A DNA stretch of 64,000 bases, taken from contig OZ244850.1 of the NCBI GenBank assembly GCA_965220895.1, forward strand, positions 1,905,453 through 1,969,452, given 5' to 3'. This document shows, one piece after another, positions 55,732 through 64,000 of this stretch. The stretch's first letter is position 1. Every line of letters starts with the position of its first letter. Below the pieces are notes generated by a model. It searched no databases, was not told the origin of the DNA, and was given only the letters and a program-made list of their open reading frames with translations. The position numbers and the translations under genes are program-made. Source of the DNA: WTFY01 sp965220895. Lineage in GTDB: Bacteria > Pseudomonadota > Gammaproteobacteria > UBA4575.

Positions 55732-56618
55732 GTAACCGAAAGAACCTGTTTCACGCATTGAGCTCGCCGTACCTGGCAGAGGACGGAAGCTTTACTGTGG
55801 CGTCCTCGCCTACGACACCACCCGCAGGTTCGCAAGGCTCCAACAAGGACTACAAGAGGAAGCTGAACAAGATCGTCCGGGAGCTGCAGGCGCTCCAGCC
55901 CGTGCTGTACGCAAGCGGCACGCGTGCCGTGCTCCTGATCTTTCAGGCGATGGATGCCGCAGGCAAGGATTCCACCATTCGCGCGGTCATGACCGGCATC
56001 AACCCGGCGGGCTGCAAGGTGTACTCGTTCAAAAAGCCCTCGGAGCGCGAACTTACACACGATTTCCTGTGGCGCACGTACCAGTGCATGCCGGAAAAGG
56101 GACGCATCGGCATTTTCAACCGCAGCTACTACGAGGAGGTCCTGGTGGTTCGTGTCCATCCGGAAATGCTGGACAGCCAGAATCTGGCGTTCCGCCCCGG
56201 CCTGAAAACCCTGTGGCGGCAGCGCTACCAGTCGATCTGTGACATGGAAAGGCATCTGGCAAGAAACGACACCGTGATCCTGAAATTCTGGCTGAACGTG
56301 TCGCAGGAGGAACAAAAAAGAAGGTTCATGCGCAGGCTACGCAAGAAGGAGAAACACTGGAAGTGGTCACCTTCGGACCTGGAGGAACGCGAATACTGGC
56401 AGGACTACATGGAGGCCTACGAACAGATGATCCGCGCCACGTCCAAGCCCTGGGCCCCCTGGTACACGATTCCTGCGGACAACAAGCCTTTCATGCACTA
56501 CAGCGTGGCCAAGATCGTCAAGACGTCGCTGCAGAGTCTTGGGCTGGAATATCCCAAGCCGGATGCCGGTGCACACCGACACCTGGCCGATGCCCGCAAG
56601 CAACTGCAGGAGGACTGA
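55728..56618 (+). CDS. PPK2-family polyphosphate kinase
   Basis: A 296-residue polyphosphate:nucleotide phosphotransferase that uses polyphosphate to phosphorylate nucleotides. Walker A is FQAMDAAGKDSTIRAV, the lid/Walker B region includes GRIGIFNRSYYEEVLVVRVHP, and the C-terminal SKPWAPWYTIPADNK is typical of one-domain PPK2. It starts with TTG at 55728 overlapping the permease stop (TTGA), so translation is probably coupled. Substrate preference (NMP or NDP) cannot be read directly. Confidence 0.94.
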   Translation: MSNRKNLFHALSSPYLAEDGSFTVASSPTTPPAGSQGSNKDYKRKLNKIVRELQALQPVLYASGTRAVLLIFQAMDAAGKDSTIRAVMTGINPAGCKVYSFKKPSERELTHDFLWRTYQCMPEKGRIGIFNRSYYEEVLVVRVHPEMLDSQNLAFRPGLKTLWRQRYQSICDMERHLARNDTVILKFWLNVSQEEQKRRFMRRLRKKEKHWKWSPSDLEEREYWQDYMEAYEQMIRATSKPWAPWYTIPADNKPFMHYSVAKIVKTSLQSLGLEYPKPDAGAHRHLADARKQLQED

Positions 56619-56620
56619 TC

Positions 56621-56962
56621 CTATCCGGGCGGCCAACTGAACGGTCGCCCGGCCAGAAGGTGCAGGTGCAGGTGAAATACCGTCTGGCCGGCCTCGGCGC
56701 CGTTGTTGATGGCAATCCGGTAGGCATCCCCGAGTCCCTGGCTGGCTGCGATATCCCTGGCTTTCAGGAGCAGGTGTCCGAGCAGGGCCTGGTCCTCGTC
56801 CGAGGCCTCGGCAAGTTTGGGGATCGGCTTTTTGGGAATGATCAGCATATGGGTGGGCGCCTGCGGGTTGACGTCCTTGAAGGCAAGGCACAGGTCATCT
56901 TCAAAGACAATGTCCGCAGGGATTTCCTTGCGGATGATTTTGGCAAAGATGGTCTCGCTCAT
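56621..56962 (-). CDS. hinT: HIT-family nucleotide-binding protein (HinT-like)
   Basis: A 113-residue histidine-triad protein, a purine nucleoside phosphoramidase-like hydrolase. The start SETIFAKIIRKEIPADIVFED, the block PTHMLIIPKKPI and the triad FHLHLHLLAGR near the C-terminus are all typical of HinT. Stops of this gene and ppk2 are 2 nt apart, in convergent orientation. Confidence 0.94.
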   Translation of the reverse strand: MSETIFAKIIRKEIPADIVFEDDLCLAFKDVNPQAPTHMLIIPKKPIPKLAEASDEDQALLGHLLLKARDIAASQGLGDAYRIAINNGAEAGQTVFHLHLHLLAGRPFSWPPG

Positions 56963-57013
56963 GGCATGACTCTAGCAGATATCCCGACGGTCCGTAATGA
57001 TCCGGATGCCGGT

Positions 57014-57424
57014 TCAGGGCCCTACGATGAGCGGCGGTTTTTCTGCCTTGGCCCGGATCCAGTTGAGCGAGTCCAGTACCTTCGGCCTTGAGACCAGCGA
57101 ACGCTCGAGCCTGTATTTTCCCGGGAAATTCATCAGGAACAGGCCGATGACGATGGTGAGGATGCCTTGCCCCGGCAGTACCAGCATCACCAGTCCCAGC
57201 AGGATCAGAAGAAAGCCGAACAGGTTCTTGAACCCCAGGAGCAGTTGCAGGGGCAGGGATCGCTCAATCAGAGCGTCTCGCCTGCGACGCTCTTCGTGGA
57301 AGTAATCGGCTGGAATTTTCGTCACCAGCCAGGGAATGACCGCCAGACTGACGATGAACAGGACCAGTGAGCCCCAGGCCAGTCCGACAAACATAAATTT
57401 GAATTCGAGCAGGGATTCCAGCAT
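57014..57424 (-). CDS. Small membrane protein, PGPGW-like
   Basis: A 136-residue membrane protein with an N-terminal helix (FVGLAWGSLVLFIVSLAVIPWLV), a charged loop (HEERRRRDALIERS) and a hairpin of hydrophobic segments around LVLPGQGILTIVIGLFLMNFPGK. The LPG-x-G turn resembles the PGPGW family of uncharacterised membrane proteins. The ATG at 57424 was chosen because it opens directly onto the first helix; upstream codons add a Ser/Arg-rich leader without support. It is divergent from the TonB-dependent receptor. Confidence 0.75.
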   Translation of the reverse strand: MLESLLEFKFMFVGLAWGSLVLFIVSLAVIPWLVTKIPADYFHEERRRRDALIERSLPLQLLLGFKNLFGFLLILLGLVMLVLPGQGILTIVIGLFLMNFPGKYRLERSLVSRPKVLDSLNWIRAKAEKPPLIVGP

Positions 57425-57560
57425 ATTATTTGACTGTTCCTGAATTCGCCTGATTCTTGGGCTGGACAAGAAAGCATGTGTCGGGAGGCGATACTTTCTT
57501 GGGCGTTCCGCCGATCCAGTTGGGGTGCAGGCATCCAATCTAGAGGTTGAGAACATAATA

Positions 57561-60119
57561 ATGGTGCAAACTATGGAAATAGAAAAGAGCTTTATTGTCA
57601 GCGTGCTCAAGAAGGTTTCGTCGGATCACTTTGCCCGCGGGTGGGAGCCTCCATCCGGGTTCTTTGTTCATTGCACTGTCCTGGCAGGTATTCTTGCGGC
57701 AACGTTTTTCTTGCCCGGCGCAATCGCTCAAGAAAACGGAGCCACGCAGCTTGAAGAAATTGCCGTCATTGGGTCCCGGAATCAGCAACCGCGTTCCATA
57801 GGGGATTCTCCCGTACCGATCGATGTCATTCCCGGTGAGGAGTTCACGAGGTCCGGCAACACTGCAGATGCAACTGACAATTTGCTGAAAACGGTTCCAT
57901 CGTTCAATGCGACGACCGCAACGGGCGATTCGGACAGCTTTTCCAGACCGGTGTCCATGCGTGGCATGGCGCAAGACCAGATTTTGTTGCTGGTCAATGG
58001 GAAGCGCCGGCACCGCTCCTCGGTCATTGCAGAATTCGCTCCGGCTGCGGGAACGGGGGCCCAGGGACCGAACATCGGCATGATTCCATCCATCGCTGCC
58101 GAGAGCATCGAGGTCCTTCGCGACGGTGCTGCGGCACAGTATGGAGCTGACGCTATCGCGGGTGTCATCAACTTCCGTTTGAAAGATGCCGCCAGCGGCG
58201 GAGTGACCCGGCTTCAATACGGGGAATTCTTTGAGGGTGAAAGCAGCGCCAGACTTGAAAGCAACGTGGGTCTGCCACTGGGCGCCAACGGTTTTGTCAA
58301 TCTGAGCATTGATTACACGGACAACGATGGCCTGTCTCGCGGGTTCCAGCGCCCGGATGCGCAGGCGTTGATTGATAGTGGAGTGATGGGTATCGGAGCC
58401 GATTCGCCGTTCAACGACGGTTTGGCACAGAGCTGGGGCCGACCGGAAACCGAAAACCTGTTGCTGTTCATCAACAGCGGTTACGAGCTGTCGGAACACA
58501 GCGAGGCATACTTGTTCGGCAGCTATGCGGAAACGGATGGACGGTTCCGTTTCTTTTACCGTCCTCCCGACCATCGCACGCGCACACTGTGGCTGGCTGA
58601 ACGGGGGTACACGGGATCCGTACTGCAAACCGGGTATACGCCCTACCTGGACGGAGAACAGACGGACTACAGCGTTGTGACAGGGGTTCGCGGCCACCTC
58701 CCCGGCGATGTTTCATATGATGTCAGCGCTGCAATCGGTTTCAACGAGCTGGACCATTATCTGCGTAACGCGGTGAGTTATGCGATTGACCCGACGCCGA
58801 ACGACATCGGCAAGCGTTCGTTTTACATCGGCGCGTACGAGCAGGAGGAAACCAATCTCAACGCGGATTTCACGAAACAGCTGACCGACAGTCTGCACCT
58901 CGCTCTTGGCGCGGAATGGCGGGAAGAAACCTGGCGACAGCGCCAGGGCGAACCCGATTCGTACCAGGGTGAGTATGAGGGAAGTTTCGGTACTTCTCCG
59001 GCCGGGATGCAAGGATTTCGACCGGAAGACTCAGGCAGCTGGTCGAGGCGCAACACCGCGCTGTACACGGAGCTGGAGCAGGATGCCGGCGACCGGTTGT
59101 TGCTGCAGTACGCGCTTCGCTACGAGGACTATTCGGATTTTGGCGACGTCCTGGTGGGAAAGGCTGCGGCCCGTTTCGATATCACGGATACCGTGTTGAT
59201 ACGTGGCTCCATGTCCACCGGCTTCCATGCTCCGACGCCCGGCCAATCGAACTTCCAGAGAGAGACGACCACGTTTGACTGTCCGGAGGCCGGCGGTGGA
59301 TTCACAGGGGACTGCATTCTCGGGACCGCCAGGCCCGACAGTGAAGCGGCAATAGCGAACGGCGGCGGTCCTCTCAAGGAGGAACAGTCGATCAATTTCA
59401 CGGTTGGAGCGAGCGTGGACCTGGGCATGTTCGGTAACGTAACGCTTGACCTCTACCGGATTGACGTGGACGACCGGATTTACAAGGTCACGCCACCGAC
59501 CGGAGTGTATACCGATGCTAACGGAAGCGTGACCCAGGATGTCGCTGCTGCCACGAGCTACTCGGCGGTATCGTTTTTCACGAACGTTCTGGACGTGCGT
59601 TCGTCGGGGCTTGACCTGGTCCTGACGAAAGACATTCATTGGAATGACAGCGTGCAGTCAAATGTAACGTTTGCCTATAACTACAATAAGTTCCGCGTTG
59701 AAGGACAGGATCAGATCAACGGTCACACGCTCGTCAGTGACGCCCAGGTAGAGAAAATTGAGCGCAGCTATCCGCGGCATCGATTTGTGGCCGGGATTGA
59801 CACGGCGTTCGGGGACTGGGATTTGCTGGTCAAGGCCAACTACTTCGGCAAACATTACGATGTGGACAGGGGGGACATCACGCAAGGGACATCGTCCCCG
59901 ATTGATCCGGTGGTATTCATCGATGCCGAGCTTGGCTATCACTTCAACGACTCTTTGAAGTTCGTGGCCGGCGGCTCGAATATCTTCGACGAGTACGTTG
60001 ACAAGATCGACCCCGACCGGTACGCGAACAGATACGGCAATGGACTGCCGTATCCGCGCCGGGCGGCACCCAATTATGAGGGTGGTTCCTGGTATGTCCG
60101 GACACAGTACACGTTCTAG
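57561..60119 (+). CDS. TonB-dependent outer-membrane receptor
   Basis: An 852-residue receptor. The N-terminal leader is long (about 56 residues), with the hydrophobic core HCTVLAGILAATFFLPGAIAQ near its end. It is followed by a TonB box (LEEIAVIGSR), the plug with SMRGMAQDQILLLVNGKRR, and IEVLRDGAAAQYGADAIAGVINFRL in part. The 22-strand barrel ends in SWYVRTQYTF. The ligand is unknown; no siderophore synthesis or esterase gene is close. It faces the tonB-exbD-exbD-exbB cassette, 134 nt between stops, which likely energises it. ATG 57573 is an alternative start. Confidence 0.93.
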   Translation: MVQTMEIEKSFIVSVLKKVSSDHFARGWEPPSGFFVHCTVLAGILAATFFLPGAIAQENGATQLEEIAVIGSRNQQPRSIGDSPVPIDVIPGEEFTRSGNTADATDNLLKTVPSFNATTATGDSDSFSRPVSMRGMAQDQILLLVNGKRRHRSSVIAEFAPAAGTGAQGPNIGMIPSIAAESIEVLRDGAAAQYGADAIAGVINFRLKDAASGGVTRLQYGEFFEGESSARLESNVGLPLGANGFVNLSIDYTDNDGLSRGFQRPDAQALIDSGVMGIGADSPFNDGLAQSWGRPETENLLLFINSGYELSEHSEAYLFGSYAETDGRFRFFYRPPDHRTRTLWLAERGYTGSVLQTGYTPYLDGEQTDYSVVTGVRGHLPGDVSYDVSAAIGFNELDHYLRNAVSYAIDPTPNDIGKRSFYIGAYEQEETNLNADFTKQLTDSLHLALGAEWREETWRQRQGEPDSYQGEYEGSFGTSPAGMQGFRPEDSGSWSRRNTALYTELEQDAGDRLLLQYALRYEDYSDFGDVLVGKAAARFDITDTVLIRGSMSTGFHAPTPGQSNFQRETTTFDCPEAGGGFTGDCILGTARPDSEAAIANGGGPLKEEQSINFTVGASVDLGMFGNVTLDLYRIDVDDRIYKVTPPTGVYTDANGSVTQDVAAATSYSAVSFFTNVLDVRSSGLDLVLTKDIHWNDSVQSNVTFAYNYNKFRVEGQDQINGHTLVSDAQVEKIERSYPRHRFVAGIDTAFGDWDLLVKANYFGKHYDVDRGDITQGTSSPIDPVVFIDAELGYHFNDSLKFVAGGSNIFDEYVDKIDPDRYANRYGNGLPYPRRAAPNYEGGSWYVRTQYTF

Positions 60120-60231
60120 ATTCGTCTGCGACCGTCGGTTTACGGAGTACCGGTTCTGATCCCGCCCGGGTTGTGCGAGGCCTTGGGCAGCCGACCGGAA
60201 CCCGCCGATTTCAGGAAAGCTGTAATCCGGT

Positions 60232-60256
60232 TGAGTGCTGCACCTTGCAGCACTCA
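60232..60256. terminator. Stem-loop between the receptor gene and tonB
   Basis: A perfect 11-bp stem (TGAGTGCTGCA / TGCAGCACTCA) with a 3-nt loop lies at the convergent ends of the receptor and tonB genes and covers the tonB stop codon. No T tract follows on either strand, so it may act as an mRNA-protecting hairpin or as part of a weak terminator. Confidence 0.45.
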
Positions 60257-60943
60257 GCGCAGGGTGAAGGAGATCGGCACGGACAATTCCAGTTGGTCCT
60301 GGCTGATATTGCCCGGAATGGCGGGGAAGGGAGCTGCACGCCGGATCAGCTTCTTGACCTCGAGGTCCAGGGCCTTGGACCCGGAGCTTTGCCGGATCTC
60401 ATAGTGCTTGAGGCTGCCGTCTCGGTTCAGGGTAAAGGCCAGAATGACGGTTCCCTGATCACCACGGCGCCGGGCGCGCGCCGGATACCTCTTTAGCCGG
60501 TCCAGGCGATCCAGTATCAACTGGTAATAACCGTAATCCACCTTTGTAGCCTGGGTCCCGGGCTTCGGGGATGCCGCGGGTGGACTCACTGGCGGTACCG
60601 GCTCGGGCGGTGCCACTTCTTCCGGTGGGCTTTCTTCCTCCGGGACGGGCTGTTCGAGTTCGGGCACGACCACTTTTGGCGGCTCAACCTTGGGTTCAGG
60701 GGGTTTGGGTTTTGCGGGTTCAGGTTTCGGTTCCGGCGGAGGTGGCTTGGGAGGTGGAGGGGGTGCCGGTTTGACCGGTGCCGGGGCCAGGTTGGTCAGG
60801 TCGACCACGTACTCGCTGAAAGGATGCAGCGATTCTGCCGAAAGCCCGGTCAGGTTGACATTCATCACGGCAACGATGTGCAGCAGGATCGCTACGCTGA
60901 CCACATTGAACCAGTGTTTGCTGGTGATTTCCATTTCTGTCAT
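60254..60943 (-). CDS. tonB: TonB, energy-transducing protein
   Basis: A 229-residue periplasm-spanning protein that carries proton-motive energy from the ExbBD motor to outer-membrane receptors. The N-terminal helix keeps the Ser and His positions (SVAILLHIVAV). It is followed by a long Pro/Glu/Lys-rich spacer (residues about 55-135) and the C-terminal domain with YPARARRRGDQGTVILAF and the LKHYEIRQSSGSKALD segment. It is the last gene of exbB-exbD-exbD-tonB, 7 nt after the second exbD. Confidence 0.95.
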   Translation of the reverse strand: MTEMEITSKHWFNVVSVAILLHIVAVMNVNLTGLSAESLHPFSEYVVDLTNLAPAPVKPAPPPPPKPPPPEPKPEPAKPKPPEPKVEPPKVVVPELEQPVPEEESPPEEVAPPEPVPPVSPPAASPKPGTQATKVDYGYYQLILDRLDRLKRYPARARRRGDQGTVILAFTLNRDGSLKHYEIRQSSGSKALDLEVKKLIRRAAPFPAIPGNISQDQLELSVPISFTLR

Positions 60944-60950
60944 GCGCCCG

Positions 60951-61349
60951 CTAGATTCTCAGGGTGAGCAGCTGGAAATTCTCGTAGCCGCTTTCCTTGA
61001 CAATCTCCATCAGCTCGAAAACCCGCTGCATGCTGACTTTCTGGTCCGCCTTGATCTCCAGGGAGGCATCCGGGTTGTTTTCAATGGTTTGCAGTGCCAG
61101 CTCGCGGAACTGATGCAACGAGATCTCCCTGCCGTCGAAGGCGAGTCCACCTTCCTTGTCGAGCAGGATCCGTATGGGTTCGTCCGTGCTTTCCCGGTCA
61201 CTGATGGACTCGGGCGGATGTACGTCGAGCAGTTCGGGCTCGGTGAAGATGCCGCCGAGCACCAGGAAGATCAGCAGCAGGAAAATGACATTGATCAGCG
61301 GCAGAACGCTTTCGAAGTCCTGGGATTTCTTTTCTTCGTTCAGCGTCAT
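60951..61349 (-). CDS. ExbD-like protein, second copy, lacking the membrane aspartate
   Basis: A 132-residue ExbD/TolR-family protein with one N-terminal helix (VLPLINVIFLLLIFLVLGGIF) and a periplasmic domain. In ExbD and TolR a single membrane Asp (Asp25 in E. coli ExbD) is needed for proton use; here the aligned residue is Asn20 (codon AAT), while the neighbouring copy has Asp20. The remainder looks intact, including LQTIENNPDASLEIKADQKV. The start overlaps the stop of the first exbD (ATGA). It may form a mixed dimer with the other ExbD. Confidence 0.92.
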   Translation of the reverse strand: MTLNEEKKSQDFESVLPLINVIFLLLIFLVLGGIFTEPELLDVHPPESISDRESTDEPIRILLDKEGGLAFDGREISLHQFRELALQTIENNPDASLEIKADQKVSMQRVFELMEIVKESGYENFQLLTLRI

Positions 61350-61756
61350 TGCAGGCGCCCTGTCAGGTCGTGCAGGAACGAGATGTTGTCCGGGGCCAGG
61401 GGCACCAGTTCATCGAGTACGAACACCGTATCCTGCAAGAGTGTTTCATTCTCGGGATGGATAAAAAATACATGCCGGTGATTGGCAGCCAGTTTGCGGT
61501 TGGCCAGCCGCACCAGCTCGGCGAAGTTTATCTCCTGGCCATCGAAGCGCAGCTCTCCGTTCCCGGAAATCCATACCACGGAACTCGTCTGGGTGACGGC
61601 GGTGACGGTCTCGCTTTGTGCAACGCTCAGGGTGACGATGGAAAACTTTGCAAAATCCGTGACCAGCATGAAAAACACCAGCAGGATGAACACCACGTCG
61701 ATCAGTGGTGTCAGGCTGATGAGATTGCGTTTTTTCGAATCCCCGGCGATTTGCAT
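61346..61756 (-). CDS. exbD: ExbD, first copy, with the canonical membrane aspartate
   Basis: A 136-residue ExbD/TolR-family protein. The membrane helix reads PLIDVVFILLVFFMLVTDF with the essential-type Asp20 present. The periplasmic part includes ISGNGELRFDGQEINFAELV and resembles TolR. It lies 2 nt downstream of exbB and overlaps the second exbD by 4 nt, so all are co-translated. It should supply the proton-carrying residue of the motor. Confidence 0.94.
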   Translation of the reverse strand: MQIAGDSKKRNLISLTPLIDVVFILLVFFMLVTDFAKFSIVTLSVAQSETVTAVTQTSSVVWISGNGELRFDGQEINFAELVRLANRKLAANHRHVFFIHPENETLLQDTVFVLDELVPLAPDNISFLHDLTGRLQ

Positions 61757-61758
61757 GA

Positions 61759-62430
61759 TCAGGCCATGCGGCTGCCGGTGGCCGGGATTTGCTCCATGGA
61801 TGGGTTGCCCGTGAAAACCTGGGTCGCCGTGTCTTCCATGCGGTGGCGGGTCCGGTCGATGACCCGGTCGAAGTAGTTCACCATCAGCACCGCGGGAATT
61901 GCGATGGACAGGCCCAGTGCCGTGGTCAGCAGGGCTTCCCAGATCCCGCCGGACAGAATCGAGGGATCCACCTTGCTGCCGGCAAGCTCCAGTTCGCGAA
62001 ACACCTTGATCATGCCAAGCACTGTGCCCAGCAGTCCGAGCAGGGGGCTCAGCGCGGCGATCACCTCCAGCAGGCGCATGTGGCTTCTGAGGTTTTCCAG
62101 TTGCAGGCGCGCCACGCGCAGGGTCTCCTCCCGGGCATTCTCGATGGAGGCCCCGACCCGTGCCTGGCTTTGCACGAAGGCGGTATGCAGGACTCTCGCG
62201 ACCGGGTGGCCGATGCCATCCAGCATGTCAATGGCCTGGTTCCGGTTGTCTCCCCGCCAGGTCTGCAGGGCGGTATCCGCAAACTCGGACGAGCCCAGGC
62301 GCAGTACGTAAAACTGCCAGAATTTCAGAAGAATGACTGCAGTCCCGATCACGGAGAATACTAGAAGTATCAACACGACCGGGCCGCCAAGATTCAATAG
62401 CAACTCGAAAGAGCTCTGTAGCTTGTTCAT
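61759..62430 (-). CDS. exbB: ExbB, motor pentamer subunit (MotA/TolQ/ExbB family)
   Basis: A 223-residue inner-membrane protein with three helices: an N-terminal one (GGPVVLILLVFSVIGTAVILLKF), and a hairpin containing VIAALSPLLGLLGTVLGMIKVF and GGIWEALLTTALGLSIAIPAV in part. The polar Thr residues lining the proton path (GTVLGM, TTALGL) are kept. It heads the tonB energy cassette, 144 nt downstream of the helicase gene; no clear Fur site was found in that gap. Confidence 0.95.
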   Translation of the reverse strand: MNKLQSSFELLLNLGGPVVLILLVFSVIGTAVILLKFWQFYVLRLGSSEFADTALQTWRGDNRNQAIDMLDGIGHPVARVLHTAFVQSQARVGASIENAREETLRVARLQLENLRSHMRLLEVIAALSPLLGLLGTVLGMIKVFRELELAGSKVDPSILSGGIWEALLTTALGLSIAIPAVLMVNYFDRVIDRTRHRMEDTATQVFTGNPSMEQIPATGSRMA

Positions 62431-62574
62431 GGTTATTTGGTTTCCCTTTTCCGACGGTGATCAACGAGGAGTTCAGCCTGCCTTGTACATACGGGTTCTT
62501 CCCGGGTCAGACTGCATCCTGCCCGTGAAAAATAATTCTGTCTGTGTACGCGCTTGCAAACTCCGGCTGGACGT

Positions 62575-64000
62575 TCACTGCGCATAGTATACCTGCTCCG
62601 TGGCGCCCGTCGGGCTGGCATGTGCCGCGTAATCGCTTAACTGGCAGAAGATGCTTGCCAGCTTCATCTGTTCGATGGTTTTGCACGGCACATCCAGCAG
62701 TTTCGGGCTGGCGATCACGACTGCCAGACACTGGGCTCGCGACAGGGCCACATTCAGCCGGTTTCGGCTGTACAGGAACTCGAAATTGCGCGGCAGGTCC
62801 TGGGCACTCGAACTGACCATGGAGATCAGCACGATGGCGGCTTCCTGGCCCTGAAACTTGTCCACCGTTCCGACCCTGGCACCTTCCGGCAGCAGGCTGC
62901 GCAGGTAGTTGACCTGTACGTTATACGGAGTCACCACGAGGATGTCCTGCATGTCGATAGGGCGTGTGCTGCCATCCTTGTCCCGGAAGGTCTGGCCGAG
63001 CAACTCCTGGTAGCGGGACTTCAGGATCTTGCCTTCCTCGATACTCTTCTGGGCGCAGTTCTCGTGCCTTGCGCCAATCATGGCGATGCCTTCATCGGGC
63101 AGGTCGGTGTCGTTCAGCACCAGGCTGCGCTGCAGGGCGCTTTCATGGGATATCAGCTGGCCCTCGTAAAAGGCCTCGGAGATGAAGTTGCAGATGCCGG
63201 GTTTCAGCCGGTACGTCTGGTCCAGGAAGATGCCGCGTTCAGGGGGTACCGTCGAATGCTCGCCGAGCAGAAACTCGAGCACGGACCGTCCGGATTCGCC
63301 GGGATGGATGCCCTGCACGGGCTGGGGCAGCTGCATCCGGTCTCCCACCAGGATGATGTTTTTGGTGGACAGGGCCATGGCCACCACGTTGGCCATGGGA
63401 ACCTGGCCCGCCTCATCGATAAACAGGTAATCGAGTCGTCCCTGCAGGTGCGCATGGGAGAACAGCCAGGCGGTGCCGGCGAACAGGCTGGCACCACGAT
63501 CGATGTATTCCGTTCGGGTTTCGTTCGTGACGAAGGGTCCCTGGAAGAACGTCTCATCGGAGCCGCGCGTGGCTTTCTTTACGCCGCGAAAGGAAACCTG
63601 TTTTTGCCCGGCGATCCCGGTGACCTGTGCCAGCAGGTTGTCGATGGCCTTGTGGGAGTTTGAGGTAATTCCGATTTTCTTGCCGCACTTGAGCAGTTCA
63701 ACGATGACGAGGGCACTGACGTAGGTCTTGCCCGACCCGGGCGGGCCCTGTATGAACAGGTAACTGTGGTCCAGGCCCGAGACCGCTTGCAGGATCTTTG
63801 CCGGGGTAGGGGGAGAGGTGACGATGGGTTGTCCTGCGTTCCGGCCTCGGATGCGGGGGAAGCGGCGTTGCAGGAGTTCGCTTGCCACGTGCACCCGTTC
63901 GGGGTGATGCGCGACCTGCCTGGCACAGCGGTCCATGGCCGCACGGATGCCCCGGTGGTCGATGGGCTTTTGCGGTCCGGCTGAAAAACCGGGCGGCAGG
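62575..64000 (-). CDS. Superfamily 1 helicase, C-terminal part of a TM0106-like RecB nuclease-helicase (5' end outside the window)
   Basis: At least 475 residues, still open at the window edge, so the N-terminus is missing. Walker A is YLFIQGPPGSGKTYVSALVI, followed by GITSNSHKAIDNLL, Walker B in LFIDEAGQVPMANVV, GDRMQLPQPVQG, and the late motifs VGTVDKFQGQEAAIVLISMV and RLNVALSRAQ. The combination matches DNA2/NAM7-type helicases and, from memory, the helicase half of TM0106-family proteins whose N-terminal half is a RecB-like nuclease. It may act in DNA or RNA repair. It lies upstream of exbB on the same strand. Confidence 0.85.
   Translation of the reverse strand, partial: LPPGFSAGPQKPIDHRGIRAAMDRCARQVAHHPERVHVASELLQRRFPRIRGRNAGQPIVTSPPTPAKILQAVSGLDHSYLFIQGPPGSGKTYVSALVIVELLKCGKKIGITSNSHKAIDNLLAQVTGIAGQKQVSFRGVKKATRGSDETFFQGPFVTNETRTEYIDRGASLFAGTAWLFSHAHLQGRLDYLFIDEAGQVPMANVVAMALSTKNIILVGDRMQLPQPVQGIHPGESGRSVLEFLLGEHSTVPPERGIFLDQTYRLKPGICNFISEAFYEGQLISHESALQRSLVLNDTDLPDEGIAMIGARHENCAQKSIEEGKILKSRYQELLGQTFRDKDGSTRPIDMQDILVVTPYNVQVNYLRSLLPEGARVGTVDKFQGQEAAIVLISMVSSSAQDLPRNFEFLYSRNRLNVALSRAQCLAVVIASPKLLDVPCKTIEQMKLASIFCQLSDYAAHASPTGATEQVYYAQ

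Noticed and set aside
57540..58697. 385-codon open frame antisense to the TonB-dependent receptor
   Set aside because: It is a shadow of the receptor plug and barrel coding sequence, with no ribosome site or known domain.

Overview
The window is a dense stretch of chromosome from a Gram-negative bacterium, most likely a free-living gammaproteobacterium. The evidence is the gene orders msbA-lpxK-Trm112-kdsB, nudJ-mnmA-hflD, clpS-clpA near infA, and fabD-fabG-acpP-fabF-pabC-mltG-tmk-holB, together with a Lol/LPS export block and TonB-dependent transport. The species cannot be named from the sequence. Almost everything is intact and tightly packed. The only mobile DNA seen is one complete IS481-type element, and the only clear pseudogene is a frameshifted outer-membrane barrel remnant. 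No CRISPR array, rRNA operon or prophage was seen; one tRNA (Arg, TCG) is present.

Layout, left to right. 1-2.2 kb: methionine sulfoxide repair (msrPQ), an unknown gene and tRNA-Arg. 2.25-3.54 kb: IS481-family element lying between the tRNA and a terminator. 3.7-7.4 kb: an envelope flavin module (porin, FMN-binding protein, PepSY membrane protein, ApbE flavin transferase) behind an AT-rich Fur-like palindrome. 7.5-9.5 kb: FadL-type porin and a decayed barrel gene. 9.5-12.9 kb: the transglutaminase / alpha-E / circularly permuted ATP-grasp triad. 13.1-18.8 kb: lipoprotein release (lolC-type permease, lolD), lipid A flippase msbA, lpxK, a Trm112-like protein and kdsB. 19.0-20.9 kb: a probable Zur-controlled COG0523 GTPase with DUF1826. 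21-28.9 kb: purB, fumC, acnA, hflD, mnmA, nudJ. 29.2-33.5 kb: clpS, clpA, a phosphoglycolate-phosphatase-like gene, an unknown gene and infA. 33.6-40.6 kb: the fatty acid synthesis cluster running into pabC, mltG, tmk and holB. 40.7-46.4 kb: sucA, sucB, lpdA (2-oxoglutarate dehydrogenase complex). 46.8-54.4 kb: RRM protein, fadJ/fadI-type beta-oxidation pair, class V aminotransferase, bioA, L,D-transpeptidase and an Lpp-like lipoprotein. 54.6-57.4 kb: AI-2E family permease, PPK2, HIT protein and a small membrane protein. 57.5-62.4 kb: TonB-dependent receptor facing a tonB-exbD-exbD-exbB cassette. 62.6 kb to the end: the C-terminal part of a superfamily 1 helicase cut by the window edge.

Most of the window is housekeeping. 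The parts most worth a second look are: (1) the ExbD pair, in which one copy keeps the membrane aspartate and the other has asparagine at the same position; (2) the porin/FMN-binding/PepSY/ApbE electron-transfer locus; (3) the ATP-grasp triad, whose substrate is not established; (4) the Zur-box GTPase/DUF1826 pair; and (5) a KdsB with unusual active-site-loop residues. None of these can be called a wholly new system from sequence alone.
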